A stretch of 41,448 nt of DNA from assembly GCA_022340865.1 (NCBI GenBank), contig JAJDNC010000136.1:1-41448 (forward strand), given 5' to 3'. Positions within the stretch are counted from its first letter, which is position 1, and each line of letters opens with the position of its first letter. A program made the position numbers and the translations under genes. This document shows positions 1 to 8,537 of this stretch, in pieces. The notes under the pieces are model-generated. The model had not been told where the DNA came from. It ran no database searches and worked only from the letters and a program-made list of their open reading frames with translations. Source of the DNA: Gemmatimonadota bacterium. Lineage in GTDB: Bacteria; Gemmatimonadota; Gemmatimonadetes; Longimicrobiales; Gaopeijiaceae.

Positions 1-1869
1 GGGCAGGACGATGTTCCCCGCGCGGAAGGCCGCCTTCAGCGAGTCTATCTGCCGCACCACCCTGCGGGACGAAGGCCTGATGCGAGCGGAGTCCAGGGCC
101 CGTTCGGCGGCCGGGACGTCTCCGGCCAGGGCCTCCGAGTACGCCAGTTGCGTCCACTGTTGCCAGTGGGCTCCCTCACCGTTGCGGATGGCGCCCTTTC
201 GGGCCTCCGCCGCCTCCTTCCATCGGCCTTCCATGGCCAGCGCCCACGAGAGGAGGTGCCAGCGCACCGGGTCCGTGTCGTCCAGCGCCAGGGCGATGCG
301 GGCGTACTGCTCGGTATCCTTCGGGTCCTCCAGCCTCTGATAGACGACGGCCAGGAGCGCCGGTGCCACCCAGTAGTCGGGGTGCTCGTGCCACGCCGCC
401 TGGAGGAGCCTCTCGGCGGTCTCGTAGCGCCCGGACGTGATGAGCCTCTTCGAGACCTCGGTGATGATCTGGTAGCTCACCCCGAGGATGCCGATGGCCG
501 CGCGGTACGCGACGAGGGCCCGGTGGAGGCTGCCCTTCTGGTAGAAGAGATCCCCCAGCACCCACTGGGAGCGCCCGGAGTACGGGTAGTCCGCGATCAT
601 CTGGGCGAAGACGGTGACGTTGTCGCGCCAGGTGGGGTTGCGCTTCCACGTGCGCCAGCCCATGAGCGTCACCACCACCGCGACCGCGGCCCACGCCACC
701 CGGCGGCGCTCCCGGGCCAGGCGCACGAAGAGCCACCCGGCGGCGGCGGCGAACCCGATGGAGGGCACGTACAGGGTGCGCTCGGCCAGGAGGACGCCGC
801 TCAGGAAGAGCACGTTGGCCACCGGCGAGACGGTGATGAGGAACCACATCACGCCGAAGGCCGCCGTTCGAGCGGTCTCCCTTCCCCGGGCCATGGCCGG
901 GCGGCGCCATGCCACCAGGGCCCCTGCCAGGATGCTCAGGGCCAGCACGAGGCCCACGAGGTTGGCGGCCTTCCACCCCATGTAGATGGGAATCACGTTC
1001 GGGGAGTAGTCCGACGACAGGTCCATGGGGAAGACCATGAGCCGGACGTAGTTGCTCCAGACGTCGGCGAGGGTCCAGATGCGGGGTATCTTGCTCAGAA
1101 GGTCGGCGCCCAGGGGCGGCAGGGGATGGGCGATGGTGCCCAGGACCTCCATCCGCCCCAGCAGCATGGCGCCGGCCACCGCCGCCATGACGAAGTAGAC
1201 CCGCCATCGATCACGCACGTATGCCTTGAGGTCCCGGAACGCCAAGCGCGTGCGGGCGGCGTCGAGGAGGAAGATGGCGCCGGGGAGCGTCACGGCGCTC
1301 TCCTTGGCACCGAAAGCCAGCGCGTACAGGGCGCCGATCCCCAGGGCCCTCCCCCATCCCGTGCGCTCCGGCCCGCGCACGTGCACGAGACACGCCAGCA
1401 GGAAGAGGAGCGCCGGCAGGATCTCGGCGACACCGACGACGTTGGCCACCGCCTCCACGTGCACGGGGTGCACCGCGAAGATCAGGCCGCCCACGAAGGC
1501 CGCCGGCACCGACATGAGCTCGGTGAGCAGCAGGACCACCAGTGCGGACACCAGCGCGTTCAGGACGACATTGACGGCGTGGAAGAGCGCGGGGTTCCCC
1601 CCACTCGCCGCGTACTGCAGTCCCAGAAGACCGGTGGTGACCGGACGCCAGAGGCCGAGCGCCTTGCCGTAGTCCTCCGGCCAGTACGGCCGCGCCATGG
1701 CCTGCGGCAGGGTGGACAGCTGGTGGATCCGGGTGTTGTTCGTGATGATGTGGATGTCGTCGTACGCGAACCCGTTCACCAACGAGTTGGCGTAGATGAG
1801 GGCCGCCAGCGCGCCCACCAGCACCGCCGCGCATCGCGGGCTGCGCAGGGGCGACTCCCACAGCTTCAC
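1..1869 (-). CDS. TMTC-like GT-C membrane glycosyltransferase with TPR tail (partial, 3' end outside window)
   Basis: The frame is open from a GTG at 1869 to the window edge (623 codons), so the C-terminus is missing. The N-terminus has one membrane segment followed by a first loop with the acidic pair in GFAYDDIHIITNN, typical of GT-C enzymes that use polyprenyl-phosphate sugars. Next comes the [20 protein letters not shown] block that marks TMTC-type proteins (eukaryotic TMTC1-4 are protein O-mannosyltransferases). More membrane helices follow, then an RNPTWRDNVTVF linker and a TPR-like helical region toward the left edge. The GTG overlaps the stop of the upstream paralogue by 4 bases (GTGA), so the pair is translationally coupled. 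Family and GT-C architecture are clear. The sugar and the acceptor protein are inferred. Confidence 0.82.
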   Translation of the reverse strand, partial: MKLWESPLRSPRCAAVLVGALAALIYANSLVNGFAYDDIHIITNNTRIHQLSTLPQAMARPYWPEDYGKALGLWRPVTTGLLGLQYAASGGNPALFHAVNVVLNALVSALVVLLLTELMSVPAAFVGGLIFAVHPVHVEAVANVVGVAEILPALLFLLACLVHVRGPERTGWGRALGIGALYALAFGAKESAVTLPGAIFLLDAARTRLAFRDLKAYVRDRWRVYFVMAAVAGAMLLGRMEVLGTIAHPLPPLGADLLSKIPRIWTLADVWSNYVRLMVFPMDLSSDYSPNVIPIYMGWKAANLVGLVLALSILAGALVAWRRPAMARGRETARTAAFGVMWFLITVSPVANVLFLSGVLLAERTLYVPSIGFAAAAGWLFVRLARERRRVAWAAVAVVVTLMGWRTWKRNPTWRDNVTVFAQMIADYPYSGRSQWVLGDLFYQKGSLHRALVAYRAAIGILGVSYQIITEVSKRLITSGRYETAERLLQAAWHEHPDYWVAPALLAVVYQRLEDPKDTEQYARIALALDDTDPVRWHLLSWALAMEGRWKEAAEARKGAIRNGEGAHWQQWTQLAYSEALAGDVPAAERALDSARIRPSSRRVVRQIDSLKAAFRAGNIVLP

Positions 1870-3746
1870 GGCGTGCCTCCCGCGACGTTCGGGGTACCGG
1901 ATCCGGCCGGAGGCGCCACGCTGTCCGTGGCCAGCGCACGCGCCCGGGCGCTGTCGGCCTCGGCGGTGCGCCCCAGGACCGTGAGCAGCTCCGCCAGACG
2001 CCGCCAGTCCGCCGAGGACTCCGGGTCCACGCCGAGGGCGGCTCTGCGGGCACGCACGGCGGCCGGCAGGTCTCCCTTGAGGACGTACGACTCCGACACC
2101 GCCGCCCACAGCTCGCGGTCCGGGCCCACTTCCGCCAGGCCCTCCAGCGCCACCCTGTTGGCTTCCCGTCCCCGGCCCTGCCGGAGAAGCTCCTCGGCGA
2201 GGAAGCGGTAGGCCGGCGCCGCGTCAGGGACGAGCCGGATGGCACGTCGCAGCGTCGAGTCGGCCCTGGCGTACTCCTTGAGCCGACCGTAGAAGGCGCC
2301 GATCTGCACGTTCAGCTGGTAGTTGTTCGGGGCCAGGGTGACGGCGGCGGCGTACAGGCGCGCGGCGTCCTTCACGTCACCCACCCGCTCGAGCCCTTCG
2401 GCGCGGTGCTGGAGCGCCGTCGACGACTCCGGGTGCTGGAGGGCCAGGGTGTTCAGCACGGTGTAGCTGCTCATCCAGCTCGGGTTCCGGATCACCGTGC
2501 GCACGAAGAGAGCCCCACCCGCCACCACGGCCAGGCCTCCCAGAAGCCGGCGCGCCCCTATCCCCGCCGACGAGGATACCCTGGCGGCCAGGGCAGCGAC
2601 GATGAGCGCAAAGCCCACGGAAGGGAGATACAGGGTCCGCTCCGCCAGCAGGATACCAGCGGGAAACAGGAGATTCGAGACGGGGAGGATCGTCACCAGG
2701 AACCACGCGATGCCCAGCGCCACCGCCGGCGAGGACTTCCGCACGTTCCAGGCCAAGGCCGCCAGCGCCACCAGGATGACGCCGCCGAGGATGACCTCGG
2801 CGTTCACCGAGTGGGCGACCAGAAGCACCGCCGGCGTGTAGTCCGCGGAGAGGTCCAGGGGAAACACCATGAGGCGCACGTACTGGGGCCACACCGTCAG
2901 CGCCGTGAGCAAGCGGTCCGTCGGCGTGAGCCCGCGGAGCGCGGGCGCGGGAATCTCGCCGGTCACGGTTCCCAGAACCGACGCCCGCACCACCAGGTAC
3001 GTGCACAGCACCGCAGCCAGGACGAGGAACACGGGAGCCTCCCGGCGCAGCCGGGCGGCCAGGCCTTCGCCGGTGTCGCGCTCCGCGGTCCTCCCTCCGC
3101 GCCCCCGGAAGAACTCCAGAAGGACGAGCACCCCGGGGAGCGTGGCCGCGTTCTCCTTGGCGCCGAGGCCCACGACGTACAGGAGCGCGAGCCCCGCCGT
3201 CCTCGCGGCGCGCCCGGCGGGTCCCCACTCCGCGCCGTCCAGGTACAGGAGGCACGCCCCCAGGACCGCCAGCGCGGCGAGGAGCTCGCCCGCTCCCACC
3301 ACGTTCGCCACCGCCTCCACGTGCACGGGATGGACGGCGAAGATGAGCGCTCCGACGAGCGCCGGCATGCGGGGCACGAAGCGCGACAGCAGGGCGAAGA
3401 CCAGAAGGCAGACGACAGCGTCCAGGAGCAGGTTCACGGCGTGAAAGCCCAGGGGGCTGCCGCCCCAGGCGTGCCACTGCGCCGCGAAGGACGCTATGGT
3501 CACGGGCCGGTACAGACCCGAGCCGGGGAGCGCGTCGTACCAGTAGGGTCCCAGCAGGGCCTTGCCCCATTCCGCATGGGTGACCACCGGGTTCATGGCC
3601 ACGATGTGGTTGTCGTCGTACGCGAAGCCGTTTCCCAGCGCGTTGGCGTACGCGGCCAGGGCCACGAACAGGAGCAGAAGGCGGGGATGCGACGCCCACG
3701 AGCGCGGGTCCGTCCGGGGGCGGGCAGCGCCGGCGGTGTCCGTCAC
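1866..3746 (-). CDS. TMTC-like GT-C membrane glycosyltransferase with C-terminal TPRs
   Basis: 626 residues from a GTG at 3746 that overlaps the preceding glycosyltransferase stop by 4 bases. A longer frame exists upstream, but it is out-of-frame shadow of that gene. The layout is a membrane segment, a first loop with [14 protein letters not shown] (catalytic-type Asp pair), the TMTC signature [18 protein letters not shown], a DUF1736-like [11 protein letters not shown] loop, and the [12 protein letters not shown] helix. After an [17 protein letters not shown] linker come about four TPR-like repeats covering the last 180 residues. It is a paralogue of the next gene downstream. Known TMTC proteins transfer mannose from dolichyl-phosphate-mannose. 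The adjacent GT2 would supply the lipid-linked donor. Bacterial relatives are usually annotated only as TPR proteins, so the function is inference. Confidence 0.85.
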   Translation of the reverse strand: MTDTAGAARPRTDPRSWASHPRLLLLFVALAAYANALGNGFAYDDNHIVAMNPVVTHAEWGKALLGPYWYDALPGSGLYRPVTIASFAAQWHAWGGSPLGFHAVNLLLDAVVCLLVFALLSRFVPRMPALVGALIFAVHPVHVEAVANVVGAGELLAALAVLGACLLYLDGAEWGPAGRAARTAGLALLYVVGLGAKENAATLPGVLVLLEFFRGRGGRTAERDTGEGLAARLRREAPVFLVLAAVLCTYLVVRASVLGTVTGEIPAPALRGLTPTDRLLTALTVWPQYVRLMVFPLDLSADYTPAVLLVAHSVNAEVILGGVILVALAALAWNVRKSSPAVALGIAWFLVTILPVSNLLFPAGILLAERTLYLPSVGFALIVAALAARVSSSAGIGARRLLGGLAVVAGGALFVRTVIRNPSWMSSYTVLNTLALQHPESSTALQHRAEGLERVGDVKDAARLYAAAVTLAPNNYQLNVQIGAFYGRLKEYARADSTLRRAIRLVPDAAPAYRFLAEELLRQGRGREANRVALEGLAEVGPDRELWAAVSESYVLKGDLPAAVRARRAALGVDPESSADWRRLAELLTVLGRTAEADSARARALATDSVAPPAGSGTPNVAGGTP

Positions 3747-4654
3747 GCCCGCGGCTTTCCTTCGTCGGTGCCCGTGGCCTGGTCGTCCGGGGCCAGCCGC
3801 TCGGTGTGCTTCCACGTGGGAACGTGCGACGGCGCCCACGTGTGGGGTCTCGAATACAGGACGTTGTACTTCACGATGGACCAGAGGGCGGACACGCCGT
3901 CCCTCCAACCGATCTTCTTCCCCTCGGCGTAGGAGCGGCCGTGGTAGCTGATGGGAAGCTCGTAGATGCGCGCCTCCGCCTGGGCCAGGCGGGCCGTCAG
4001 CTCCGGCTCGATGCCGAAGCGGTCGGCCGAGAGCTGCAGCGACTGGAGCAGGTCACGGCGTACCATCTTGTAGCACGTCTCCATGTCCGTGAGGTTCAGG
4101 TCCGTGAACATGTTGGACAGGACCGTGAGCAGGTGATTCCCCACGGAGTGCCAGTACAGGTGTACCCGGTGCGGCCCCCCCAGGAAGCGTGACCCGAAGA
4201 CGGCGTCGGCCTTCCCGCTCAGGATGGGCTCCATGAGAAAGGGGAGCTCGGCGGGGTCGTACTCGAGATCCGCATCCTGTACGACGACGACGTCGCCGGT
4301 GGCCTTGGCGAAGCCGGTGCGCAGGGCCGCGCCTTTGCCGCCGTTGCGCTCGTGGAACACGAGCCGGTCCACGAGCCCCTCGGCCTTCAGCCGCTCCAGG
4401 AGGTCACGGGTGCCGTCCGTGGACCCGTCGTCCACCACGATGACCTCGAGACGGAGCGGGACCTCGCGCACCTTCCGCAACAGCATCTCGACCGTGTCGA
4501 CCTCGTTGTAGCAGGGGACGACAACGGAGAGGGTCACCTGGTCCCACGGCAGGTCGGGATCCAGGCTCATCGGCCGGAACCGCCTCAACTCGAACCCTCG
4601 CATACGGGGTGTCTCCTGTCCGGGCTCGTGCGGTTGACGGTCGGAGCCGTTCAT
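3743..4654 (-). CDS. GT2 polyprenyl-phosphate-sugar synthase (dolichyl-phosphate mannose synthase-like)
   Basis: 303 residues. The GT-A fold motifs are plain: SVVVPCYNE (about 43-51), [11 protein letters not shown] (72-82), [11 protein letters not shown], and the metal-binding DAD in QDADLEYDP (127-129). The C-terminal part has [17 protein letters not shown], which is typical of the DPM1/polyprenyl-phosphate glycosyltransferase group. It lacks C-terminal membrane helices, so it is a soluble or peripheral enzyme. Such proteins move mannose or glucose from an NDP-sugar to undecaprenyl phosphate at the cytoplasmic face. The ATG at 4654 overlaps the response-regulator stop (ATGA). The stop overlaps the next GTG (GTGA). 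This places it exactly where a donor supplier for the two GT-C enzymes is expected. Confidence 0.9.
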   Translation of the reverse strand: MNGSDRQPHEPGQETPRMRGFELRRFRPMSLDPDLPWDQVTLSVVVPCYNEVDTVEMLLRKVREVPLRLEVIVVDDGSTDGTRDLLERLKAEGLVDRLVFHERNGGKGAALRTGFAKATGDVVVVQDADLEYDPAELPFLMEPILSGKADAVFGSRFLGGPHRVHLYWHSVGNHLLTVLSNMFTDLNLTDMETCYKMVRRDLLQSLQLSADRFGIEPELTARLAQAEARIYELPISYHGRSYAEGKKIGWRDGVSALWSIVKYNVLYSRPHTWAPSHVPTWKHTERLAPDDQATGTDEGKPRA

Positions 4655-6021
4655 TCGGCGAGGCCGTAACGGTTGAGCTTCCGATACAATGTGGACGGAT
4701 CGATGCCCAGGACCTCCGCGGCGCGGGTCTTGTTCCCGCCTTCCGCCTGCAGGACCCAGTGGATGTACGCCCGCTCGATGACCTCCATGGTGGGATTGGG
4801 CGGCGGCGGCTCGTCCGCCAGCCGCACCTCGGGTCGGTCACGCACCCTCTCCGGCAGCCCCTGCGGGACGATGGCACCTCCCACCGCCACCACGGCGGCC
4901 CGCTCCAGCGCGTTCTCGAGCTCGCGGACGTTGCCGGGCCAATCATAGCCCATGAGCACGTCCAGCGCCTCCGGGGACAACACCCGGGGCACCCCGACCT
5001 CTTCTCGCCCCGCCAGCCGCTCCAGGAAGTGGAGCGCCAGCAGCTCGATGTCCTCCTTGCGCTCGCGCAGCGGCGGCAGCCGGAGCTGGATGACGTTCAG
5101 GCGGTAGTACAGGTCGCTGCGGAAGGCCCCCTTGCGGATCTCCTCCTCCAGGTCCCGATTCGTGGCGGCTATTATGCGTACATCCACGACCTTCGGTTCG
5201 GTCGCACCTACGGGGATGACCTCGCGCTCCTGGATGGCACGGAGCACCTTGACCTGGGTGGCCGGGCTCATCTCCCCGATCTCGTCCAGGAAGAAGGTGC
5301 CGCCGTTGGCCGCCACCAGAAGCCCGTCCTTGTCCTTCACCGCGCCCGTAAAGGAACCGCGGACGTGCCCGAACAGCTCGCTCTCCAGCAGGCTCTCCGG
5401 GAGCGCTCCGCAGTTGATGGACATGAAGGGCTGTTCGGCGCGTTCCGAGAGACGATGGATGAACCGTGCCACGACCTCCTTCCCCGTTCCGCTCTCGCCG
5501 GAGAGCAGGACGGTGGAGTCGGTGGGCGCCACCGTCTCCGCCAGCTTGAGAACCTCCACGAACCCCCGGCTGCGGCCTATGGGTCGGGGGGTCGCGTCCG
5601 GGGCGCGCCGGCGGATCTCCTTCTTGAGGCGCTTGTTCTCGACCTTGAGCTGACGGGCCTCCACGGCACGGCGACAAATGGCGAGGAGCTCGTCGTTGGA
5701 GAAGGGCTTCTGCAGGTAGTAGTATGCGCCCTCGTTGACGGCGCGCATGGCCGACTGGAGCGATGCCTGCGCGGTCATGAGGATGACGGGCAGCTCGGCA
5801 TCGATGTCGCGTGCCCGCTTCAGCACCTCCAGCCCATCGGCACCGGGCATGCGAATGTCGCTGAGGACCAGGTCGGGACGCTCGCGCTCGAGTGATTCCA
5901 GCGCCGCGCGGCCCGAGCTCGCCACCGCGACCTCGTAGCCCTCGCCCTTGAAGAGGATCTTGAGCGCGTCCAGGATGCCGGTTTCGTCGTCCACCAGGAG
6001 GACCTTCACCGCGCTGGTCAC
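4651..6021 (-). CDS. NtrC/PilR-family sigma-54-dependent response regulator
   Basis: 456 residues from GTG 6021, which overlaps the kinase stop by 4 bases. An in-frame extension up to 6978 is shadow of the kinase. The receiver domain (1-115) has acidic pair D11/D12, phospho-acceptor D55 and K105. The AAA+ domain has Walker A GESGTGKE (175-182), Walker B FFLDE (243-247), and a sigma-54 contact loop reading GSFTGA rather than the usual GAFTGA. The C-terminal Fis-type helix-turn-helix has [20 protein letters not shown]. The protein should be phosphorylated by the upstream kinase and activate sigma-54 promoters. I found no convincing -24/-12 promoter in the window, so its targets are unknown. Confidence 0.93.
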   Translation of the reverse strand: MTSAVKVLLVDDETGILDALKILFKGEGYEVAVASSGRAALESLERERPDLVLSDIRMPGADGLEVLKRARDIDAELPVILMTAQASLQSAMRAVNEGAYYYLQKPFSNDELLAICRRAVEARQLKVENKRLKKEIRRRAPDATPRPIGRSRGFVEVLKLAETVAPTDSTVLLSGESGTGKEVVARFIHRLSERAEQPFMSINCGALPESLLESELFGHVRGSFTGAVKDKDGLLVAANGGTFFLDEIGEMSPATQVKVLRAIQEREVIPVGATEPKVVDVRIIAATNRDLEEEIRKGAFRSDLYYRLNVIQLRLPPLRERKEDIELLALHFLERLAGREEVGVPRVLSPEALDVLMGYDWPGNVRELENALERAAVVAVGGAIVPQGLPERVRDRPEVRLADEPPPPNPTMEVIERAYIHWVLQAEGGNKTRAAEVLGIDPSTLYRKLNRYGLAE

Positions 6022-7694
6022 CGTGTCTCGCCTCCTTCGACCTCTTCCTCCGCGGGGAGGTAGATGACGAACTGCGCGCCACCCGCCGAGGAGCGATCGA
6101 CGAAGATCGTGCCTCCGTGCGCCTGGACGGCGCGGAACACCACCGCCAGGCCGAGGCCCGTACCTCCGACCCGCGTGGTGAAGAAGGGGTCGAAGATCCG
6201 GTGCAGGACGTCTTGCGCGACGCCCGGGCCGCTGTCGCCCACTACGACAGCCACGGCCCGCGGCATGGAGGTACCTCTGGGATAGCTCCGCTCGCCGACG
6301 TGCACGACCACCCTGCCCCCGGCGCCCGCGAACTGCGCGCCGTTGAGGATCAGGTTGAAGAGCGCGCGGTGGAGGAGGTCGGAGTCGCCGAGGACGAGGG
6401 CCGGCCCGTCGGTCCCCTCGGCGCTCACCTCGACGCCCTCGGCGTCCGGGTGCTGGCGCATGAGAGTCACGCAGTCCCGGGCCACGGCGGCCACGTCGAC
6501 GCGCCGGCGCGGCCCCATGCGCAGGCCGGAGTAGTCCAGGAACTCGGAGAGGAGCCGGCTGAGCCGATCGGACTCCCCCAGCACCAGCCGCTGGAGCGTC
6601 GCACGATCTTCTTCGGCGAGGCCGGCTCGGGTGAGCTGCTCCACCGCGCTTCGGATGGAGGCCAGCGGATTCTTGATCTCGTGGGCGAGGGAGGCGGACA
6701 GCGATGCGATGGCCTCGAGGCGCTCCGTCCGCCGATTCAGCGCCTCCAGAACCTCCTGGTTCGTGATGTCCTGGAAGATGGCCGTGGCCGACGGCGGCGC
6801 CCCTGCCCCACGCTCCAGCACGGCCGTCGAGATGCCCAGCGTCACGCTTCCGCCGTCCGTCGAGATCGAGGAGCGAAACCTCTCCACGGGCTGGCGATCC
6901 CGGATGGCCCTCTCCAGCACGCGGCCCATCCCGGGGGCCTTGCGCTCGACCTCTTCCATGACCGGGGCGCCCAACCACTTCGACGACGAGAGCCCGAGGA
7001 GGATCTCGGCGGCGGGGTTCGCATAGGCGAGACGACCCTCCCCGTCCACCGTGAGCACGCCGGTGGCCAGGTTGGCCAGGATGTCACCGGTGTCCAGGCG
7101 CAGCTGGCGGAGCTCCGACTCCACGGCGCCCAGGGCCATTCCCGCGCGGCGCAGACGGTCGCCCACCAGTCCGGTGACGATGGCCACCATCGCGAACAGG
7201 CCGATCTGCAGGCCCACCTCGACGGGTTGGATGCTGTCCGGAAAGCCCCAGACCAGGTCCGCGAAGTAGACGATGCTCGCCAGGGCGCCAATGAGGACGC
7301 CTCCAGGGATGGGCAGCAGGAGGGCGCCGGTGCTGATGACGAGGATGTAGAGGGGAGCGAAGGGGGACTGCGGCCCCCCGGTGACGTGCACGATCGCCGT
7401 CGCCACGGCGATGTCCAGAACCACCTCGGCGTACAGGAAGTTCTCGCCGGGGTCGCGCCGGCGAACGTGGGTGTACCAGGAGGACCAGGAGGTGAAGGCC
7501 GCCGCCGCCAGGAACATGACGACGACCACGAGCCGGTCCTCGGCGGAGCCCAGCAGGGCGCCCACGAGGATCCCCGTGACCAGCATCATGCGCCACAGGT
7601 AGACCCAGCGAAGCAGGTCGCTGCGGCTGAAGGCCTGTCCGCTGCCGGAAGGACCGGTCTGCTCGGTCACGCTCGCCTCGGTGGTGCTCGCCAC
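6018..7694 (-). CDS. PilS/NtrB-like membrane sensor histidine kinase
   Basis: 558 residues. The start is a GTG at 7694 with GAGGAG just upstream. Roughly six hydrophobic segments fill residues 30-180 (PilS-like). A PAS domain covers about 200-315 (GVLTVDGEGRLAYANPAAEILLG). The DHp domain has the H-box LAHEIKNPLASIRSA with H338. The ATPase domain has N-box N451, G1 DSGPG (487-491), FDPFF, and G2 GGTGLGLAVV (510-519). All catalytic boxes are intact. It is the first gene of a run continuing through the sigma-54 activator and three glycosylation genes, each joined by a 4-base overlap. The membrane domain layout resembles PilS, but no pilin genes are in view, so I keep the family name only. Confidence 0.92.
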   Translation of the reverse strand: MASTTEASVTEQTGPSGSGQAFSRSDLLRWVYLWRMMLVTGILVGALLGSAEDRLVVVVMFLAAAAFTSWSSWYTHVRRRDPGENFLYAEVVLDIAVATAIVHVTGGPQSPFAPLYILVISTGALLLPIPGGVLIGALASIVYFADLVWGFPDSIQPVEVGLQIGLFAMVAIVTGLVGDRLRRAGMALGAVESELRQLRLDTGDILANLATGVLTVDGEGRLAYANPAAEILLGLSSSKWLGAPVMEEVERKAPGMGRVLERAIRDRQPVERFRSSISTDGGSVTLGISTAVLERGAGAPPSATAIFQDITNQEVLEALNRRTERLEAIASLSASLAHEIKNPLASIRSAVEQLTRAGLAEEDRATLQRLVLGESDRLSRLLSEFLDYSGLRMGPRRRVDVAAVARDCVTLMRQHPDAEGVEVSAEGTDGPALVLGDSDLLHRALFNLILNGAQFAGAGGRVVVHVGERSYPRGTSMPRAVAVVVGDSGPGVAQDVLHRIFDPFFTTRVGGTGLGLAVVFRAVQAHGGTIFVDRSSAGGAQFVIYLPAEEEVEGGETR

Positions 7695-7778
7695 GTGCTC
7701 CTCATGCGGAGGGGCGCGCGCGAAAGAGCCGCAGCGCCCGTGTCATTCAAGCCCTGCGTCCAAGCTAAGCACGTGCGC

Positions 7779-7811
7779 TTGCATTCTACAATGATCCCGT
7801 GATTGCATTCT
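7779..7811. repeat. Direct repeat TTGCATTCT x2, 24-bp period, upstream of the kinase operon
   Basis: TTGCATTCT occurs at 7779-7787 and again at 7803-7811, in a stretch that is AT-richer than its surroundings and lies 85-120 bp upstream of the kinase start. A TAGAAT hexamer on the minus strand overlaps the first copy. The spacing is a little over two helical turns, so this could be an activator or repressor site for the kinase-regulator-glycosylation operon. The repeats are seen directly; the regulatory role is inference. Confidence 0.4.
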
Positions 7812-7869
7812 GCGAAACGCCGTCCGCAACGGGGTCTCTTGCCCGGTGCGCCTGCTCGGGCCGCCTCTT

Positions 7870-8430
7870 TCAGGAACCCGACGCTTCGCTCCGCGCGCGC
7901 AGGTGGCGGCTCGAGACGAGCATGTCGCGGATGCGCCGGAGCTGCTGGAGAATGGACTCCAGGGACTCCCGCTCCTCTTCCCCCGAGGCATCCATGAGGA
8001 GAAGCTGGGTCTCCGCCATGGCGGCGGTGAGCGGGTTGTTCAGGTCGTGGCGCACCCGGGACATCTCGGCCAGCGCCCGGTCCAGATCCAGAAGGCAGCC
8101 GGGTGTGGAAGCCGGATTCGAGGTGTGGCGGTGCACGTCCCCCAGCGTGTCCCGGGCACCCAACGAGATCGTGCGCAGGCACGGAGGGTCGTCGTCGGTG
8201 ACCAGGGCGACGGTCCACCGCCCCTCCGGGAGCGTCGACAGGATGCCCACCAGCTCTTCGACGGGCATCTCGCCCGCGTCGAGGACGACGACGCCGGGGC
8301 GGCGCTCCGCCAGCGCGGCGGCGCTCCCTTCCGCGGCAATCGACTCGGCGGCGTCGGCCAAGACCGTCGCGACGGACGCGAGGCGCCCGCCGGGAGGGCC
8401 GACGAGGTAGACGGGAACCGTGTCGCTCAT
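7870..8430 (-). CDS. Degenerate receiver plus DHp-only (HisKA without ATPase) protein
   Basis: 186 residues from ATG 8430, chosen because GGAG (8439-8442) lies 8 nt upstream; an ATG at 8469 has no such site. Residues 5-100 look like a receiver fold: VYLVG, then VVVLDAG with D51, then ALVTDDD, then GARDTLGD. The acidic pair after strand 1 and the late lysine are missing. Residues 115-178 hold a textbook histidine-kinase H-box, RHDLNNPLTAAMAETQLLLMD, with H128, followed by the second DHp helix. The protein ends at once: no N, G1 or G2 box exists, so it cannot be a kinase. By analogy with Spo0B and ChpT it could be a phosphotransfer or phosphatase module. It sits 175 bp upstream of the sensor kinase on the same strand. 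Confidence 0.8.
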   Translation of the reverse strand: MSDTVPVYLVGPPGGRLASVATVLADAAESIAAEGSAAALAERRPGVVVLDAGEMPVEELVGILSTLPEGRWTVALVTDDDPPCLRTISLGARDTLGDVHRHTSNPASTPGCLLDLDRALAEMSRVRHDLNNPLTAAMAETQLLLMDASGEEERESLESILQQLRRIRDMLVSSRHLRARSEASGS

Positions 8431-8537
8431 GATGGACACTCCGGATCGGCTTCGTTCCACTGGCTTCAATGTGGGCCCACGACCACATTGTCGGCCATGC
8501 CCATCCGAAGACGCCGCGCCGCGCCCCTAGAGGACGC

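Noticed and set aside
148..2211. A 687-codon open frame on the plus strand opposite the TMTC-like genes
   Set aside because: It is rich in His/Arg/Gly/Pro with no hydrophobic pattern, typical of an antisense shadow in GC-rich DNA. The minus strand encodes clear membrane proteins.
6022..6978. In-frame N-terminal extension of the sigma-54 activator
   Set aside because: The extension overlaps the kinase ATPase domain in another frame and has low-complexity composition. The receiver domain starts exactly at GTG 6021.
7769..7784. Possible sigma-54 promoter (GCACG ... TTGCA)
   Set aside because: The spacing between the -24-like and -12-like elements is one base too long, the GG is missing, and the orientation faces away from both neighbouring genes.
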